NCBI RefSeq assembly: GCF_022539315.1
Contig: NC_066313.1
Span: 12,031,764-12,095,763, forward strand
Length of the DNA stretch: 64,000 nucleotides
Direction: 5' to 3'
Source: Serinus canaria
Lineage: Eukaryota; Chordata; Aves; Passeriformes; Fringillidae
A program made the position numbers and the translations under genes. Below are positions 60,691 to 64,000 of the stretch, one piece after another. How positions within the stretch are numbered: position 1 is the stretch's first letter; the number at the start of each line of letters is the position of its first letter. Under the pieces are notes generated by a model. It was not told where the DNA came from and ran no database searches. It worked only from the letters and a program-made list of their open reading frames with translations.

Positions 60691-63600
60691 CTCTGATCAA
60701 ACATCATGTTCAAGGATTCAAAAAGACAGTGCAGTCTTGAAGAGCACTTGAATTTCATCTACAAACTGGGTCAACCACAAGTGAATGCTCCACCTGAGGC
60801 AAATGGACAAAGATTGGTGTGAGCACTGTTAACAATTGCCTTTTTACTCATAGTTCTAAAATCACTAATCAGTACAGTAACTTTTCTGAATCTATGGTTA
60901 CCTAAAACAGTTACTTCCAATCAATTTCTCAAAATGCATTTTAATGACAGCAGTTTGATTTTACATAAAACTGAAACTTTGAGGGTTTTTTCCAATAAGC
61001 CGACAAACCTTTTGTGTTCAGTGCAAGGACAATGAATTCAGAATCTGCTTCTCTGTGAACAATTACCCTAAGATCACTTTTCAGTACCTTTTCTGAAAGA
61101 ACAGGAAAAAAACCAGCAACAACCCACAACCTCTCTTCAGTTTGTAAAGGTTAATAGGTGGTTATATATCAAATTTTCCATTTCAAAGGACAACAAAAGG
61201 TATCTTTGATTGTTTAAGACACTATGCAAAAACTTAAATAAAATGTCAAAGAAGGATCCCCTTGCTCAGTGGTTTATGGACAAGAATAAAAGCCTGAGTA
61301 AATTCTTACAAGAAACTCTCACTCACTGTGCTCCCATATATTTTTTTAATTATTTTAATTTTTTTTTGCTAGACAGAAAACGCCAATCTTCAAATACAGC
61401 TATTATTACAAAAGCTACAAAGAGAGCGCTTCTGTCTTCCTGTAATAAGAGAAGAGCTTTGAAACAGCACCAAAATATTGCACATTACGTCTAGACATTT
61501 GTGGACATTTGTATGTAAGGTATTTTTCTTCATTTTGTAGTGCTCTTACCTGTAATTGATATATGTTGTATTTCTGTAAATCATCAATTGTGCCACTAAT
61601 AATGACATTAAACTGGAGTTTTTAAGGGTATCACTGTCCTGCCAAGACAGACTTGTTGTAAAGTCACATATGTACCAAAACTCCATTCTCTACTCCATTT
61701 AAATGAAACATTCCTTTTACATTAGCTCTCTCAATATCTTCTACGTACTCTAAAAATGATTAATCCTTTAATCCTCTGTTTGCAAGAGTTTCAGTATAGA
61801 GTGATGATCCTTATGAATATTAAATTATGAAGTATATCTAATTTGTAAAATTAACAAACTCTAATTCTTTTCTAAGCAGTCTCATTCTGATTAATAAAGT
61901 ACAATCTATACAAAAATCTAATCAAGACTGGAGTGATTATATAATGAAACCCGGAAAAATCTTTTTATTATATAGTAATTAAACTTTAACTCATCTCTTA
62001 ACCCACTTGTTTTTCAAATGTTCATACCTTTCACAACTCTGAGAGATAACTGTTGCTGTGACACTGCTCTGTGTTTTTCTGTTTATATGACACTAAGTTC
62101 ATGTAGGCCTTGCAAGCTTCCAGTAATTCTGTCTTTTTGCCTTCTACAGATTATGTCTGGCCCTCAAAGGCAATGTGCCTGAACAAGCCTGATAAGAATT
62201 ACATGTTCAGGAACACTGAATATCAGTGTGTTGCTTCTCACACTAAAAATTAAAGAAATATTACACAGACAAATTTATGGTACTCTCCCAATTTAACTTT
62301 TGTTTAATACGTTCCAAATTGCAGCAAAACCCTGCAATAATTTCTCATGTTTTCCAGCTGGTAATTTTCACTAGCAAGTCATGAGAATTCTGATGGACTT
62401 TTTTCTGGAGTACCCAAATATCAAAGCAACCTTGTACATAATTGCATTGGTCTCTAAAATACAAAAGGCACTAGGGACTAAAAAGTTCTTAAATATTCTT
62501 TACTCTGGAAAGTTGAGAGATTTTATTTCTCTATCTCAGTCATACTGTGCACAGAGTAATACAATCCCAAAGTCTTAGATTCATTTTAGCTCTCTAGAGG
62601 TAAGAAATACCTACCCTGACAATTGCTGAATCTAATTAAGACATCGTATGCTGCATTTTCTGTGTAATTTAGCTAACAAATTCAACAGATTTGCATTTAT
62701 GAATATATGAATTGTGACTTATTTAATGTGTTTTTCATTGGATAGTATTTGCATTAAGTCTTTTATATTGAAGCACTATGTATCCAAATATTTGAATAAT
62801 ATAAGTCACTGAGGGAAAAAATATCCCTGACACCATGGGGAAACAAACAAACTAATAAAGGCATTTAAGCAAGAGAAAACACATTCAATTCTTTAAGTAA
62901 AGTAAAAAGATAGAGCACCACACTTTACTATGAGTTCCACCCATCATGCAATTCCTTTAGACCAAATTTCTTAAGAAACCTATGGGGACTTGTGGCTGGA
63001 CATCAGAAATATCATGCAGCTTATTCTTAGCATATCAGGGCTTTAGAGAAACACAAAAGCATAACACACTCATAAAAGCAGCTGTATGAGCTGCATAAAA
63101 GTATCCTCATGAATAAAGTAGGCACAAAGAATTCTCCTTTCAGTACAAAATTTTGGTGGTGGGCAGCTAAGAAAATAGACTTTGTAAAGAGCAATTGGGT
63201 TTTAAACCCGATTGAATCAGAGCATGCGTGCATGTGTGTATTTGTGAGACTCCATGTGTATATAGTTTTACATTCAGAAGCAAAATACAACAAGGATCTG
63301 AAAGTTTTGAGTTGTTCCATCTGGAAATAGATCACAAAACAGGCGAAGATGACAGAGTTATATTCTCAAGACACTCAAGACAGTCTGCTTGTTTTTTGTA
63401 ATGAAGTACAAAAGGAATTGAAATAAAATCCCTCCACTCTGAGCACACTTTTAACCATTTCTAGTGGTTAAAAACATGTATCTGTGTTACAACTGGTACT
63501 GTAAGACTGCCAAGATTTTACAGCTCACTTTCATTTAAGTTCATGGGCTAAATTTAGCAATGCCTGCACAAGTGTAATTAAAGAAAATTAGATCTGATCA

Positions 63601-64000
63601 TTCTAAAAGGCACTAATTGGTTTTATATAATTTTGAATTGCATTAGGAGAAAACATGAATTAAAAATTAAGACTGAAAAATCTCTGGAAGTGCTTTAAAA
63701 ACCTATGCAGTTCATACACTTAGAAACAGGCTTTTTGAGTGATGTGTGAAATTCACAGAAGAGCATGATATCAGTAGAAAATTAACCAACAACATAAAAG
63801 TTGATCTCAATTTCCATTTTATGGTCTCATTGGTTAAAATACTGAGTGATATAAAAGTTATTTGGATTTATCTCACCCTTTAGAAAGCCATCTGCTGTAT
63901 GGATCTCCTACTGTGAACCACTTTTTAAGATCTCATAAGCTGAAAAGTTGTTTCCTCAGAGAGTTCTCACTGAAATGAAATCAAGTCATATGTTGGATCT
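60691..64000. other. unique AT-rich noncoding DNA
   Basis: About 3.3 kb to the window edge without recognised repeats, RNA genes or exons. Open frames such as 61210-61494 (94 codons, lysine-rich) show no domain. Any gene on the right would have to lie beyond the window. Confidence 0.5.

Noticed and set aside
1..64000. CRISPR arrays, operons, ribosome-binding sites, prokaryotic terminators or phage genes
   Set aside because: The CR1 elements and retroviral LTRs identify vertebrate DNA. No regularly spaced direct repeats with unique spacers and no compact gene clusters occur.

Overview
This window reads as bird nuclear DNA, most likely from a neoavian such as a songbird. It is AT-rich and CpG-poor. 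It is punctuated by short CR1 LINE pieces, several with the typical avian 3' end (ATTCTATGATTCTGTG-like), and by long terminal repeats of two related avian endogenous-retrovirus (ERV) families. Repeat identities come from reading the sequence against remembered avian repeats, not from a library search, so family names are left general.

I find no host protein-coding exon, tRNA, rRNA or recognisable small RNA that I can defend. Open frames of 60-210 codons are scattered on both strands. They are chance frames, frames inside repeats, or artefacts of simple repeats. The window is best described as intergenic or deep-intronic DNA; which of the two cannot be told from inside it.

Layout: 1-9 kb is mostly unique AT-rich DNA with three CR1 fragments. 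9.1-9.7 kb holds an A-rich tract and a tandem-plus-inverted hairpin repeat. 11.3-13.1 kb has two LTR pieces and a CR1. 13-19.7 kb is unique. 19.7-20.2 kb is a ~485-bp GATATA array. 23.5 kb has a CR1 3' end. 28.0-31.0 kb has a broken LTR and two copies of an unclassified ~190-bp repeat. 36.7 kb has a CR1 that has lost its 3' end. 41.5-44.1 kb holds two LTRs in opposite orientation. 45.2-46.1 kb is a GC-richer unclassified block with open frames on the minus strand. 47.4-49.7 kb is the most complete mobile element: LTR, primer-binding site, ~1.5 kb internal region, partial second LTR. 51.3 kb has the longest CR1. 52.3-53.0 kb combines a CpG-rich patch with a 148-bp tandem duplication. 55.8 kb has a minisatellite, 56.5-57.1 kb another LTR, and 60.2 kb a CR1. 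The rest to 64 kb is unique AT-rich DNA.

Nothing here forms a gene system. The items most worth a second look are the short ERV with its terminal open frame, the duplicated block carrying two acceptor-like sites, the adjacent CpG patch with a perfect E-box palindrome, the hairpin at 9.6 kb, and the unclassified repeat pair at 28.1 and 30.8 kb.
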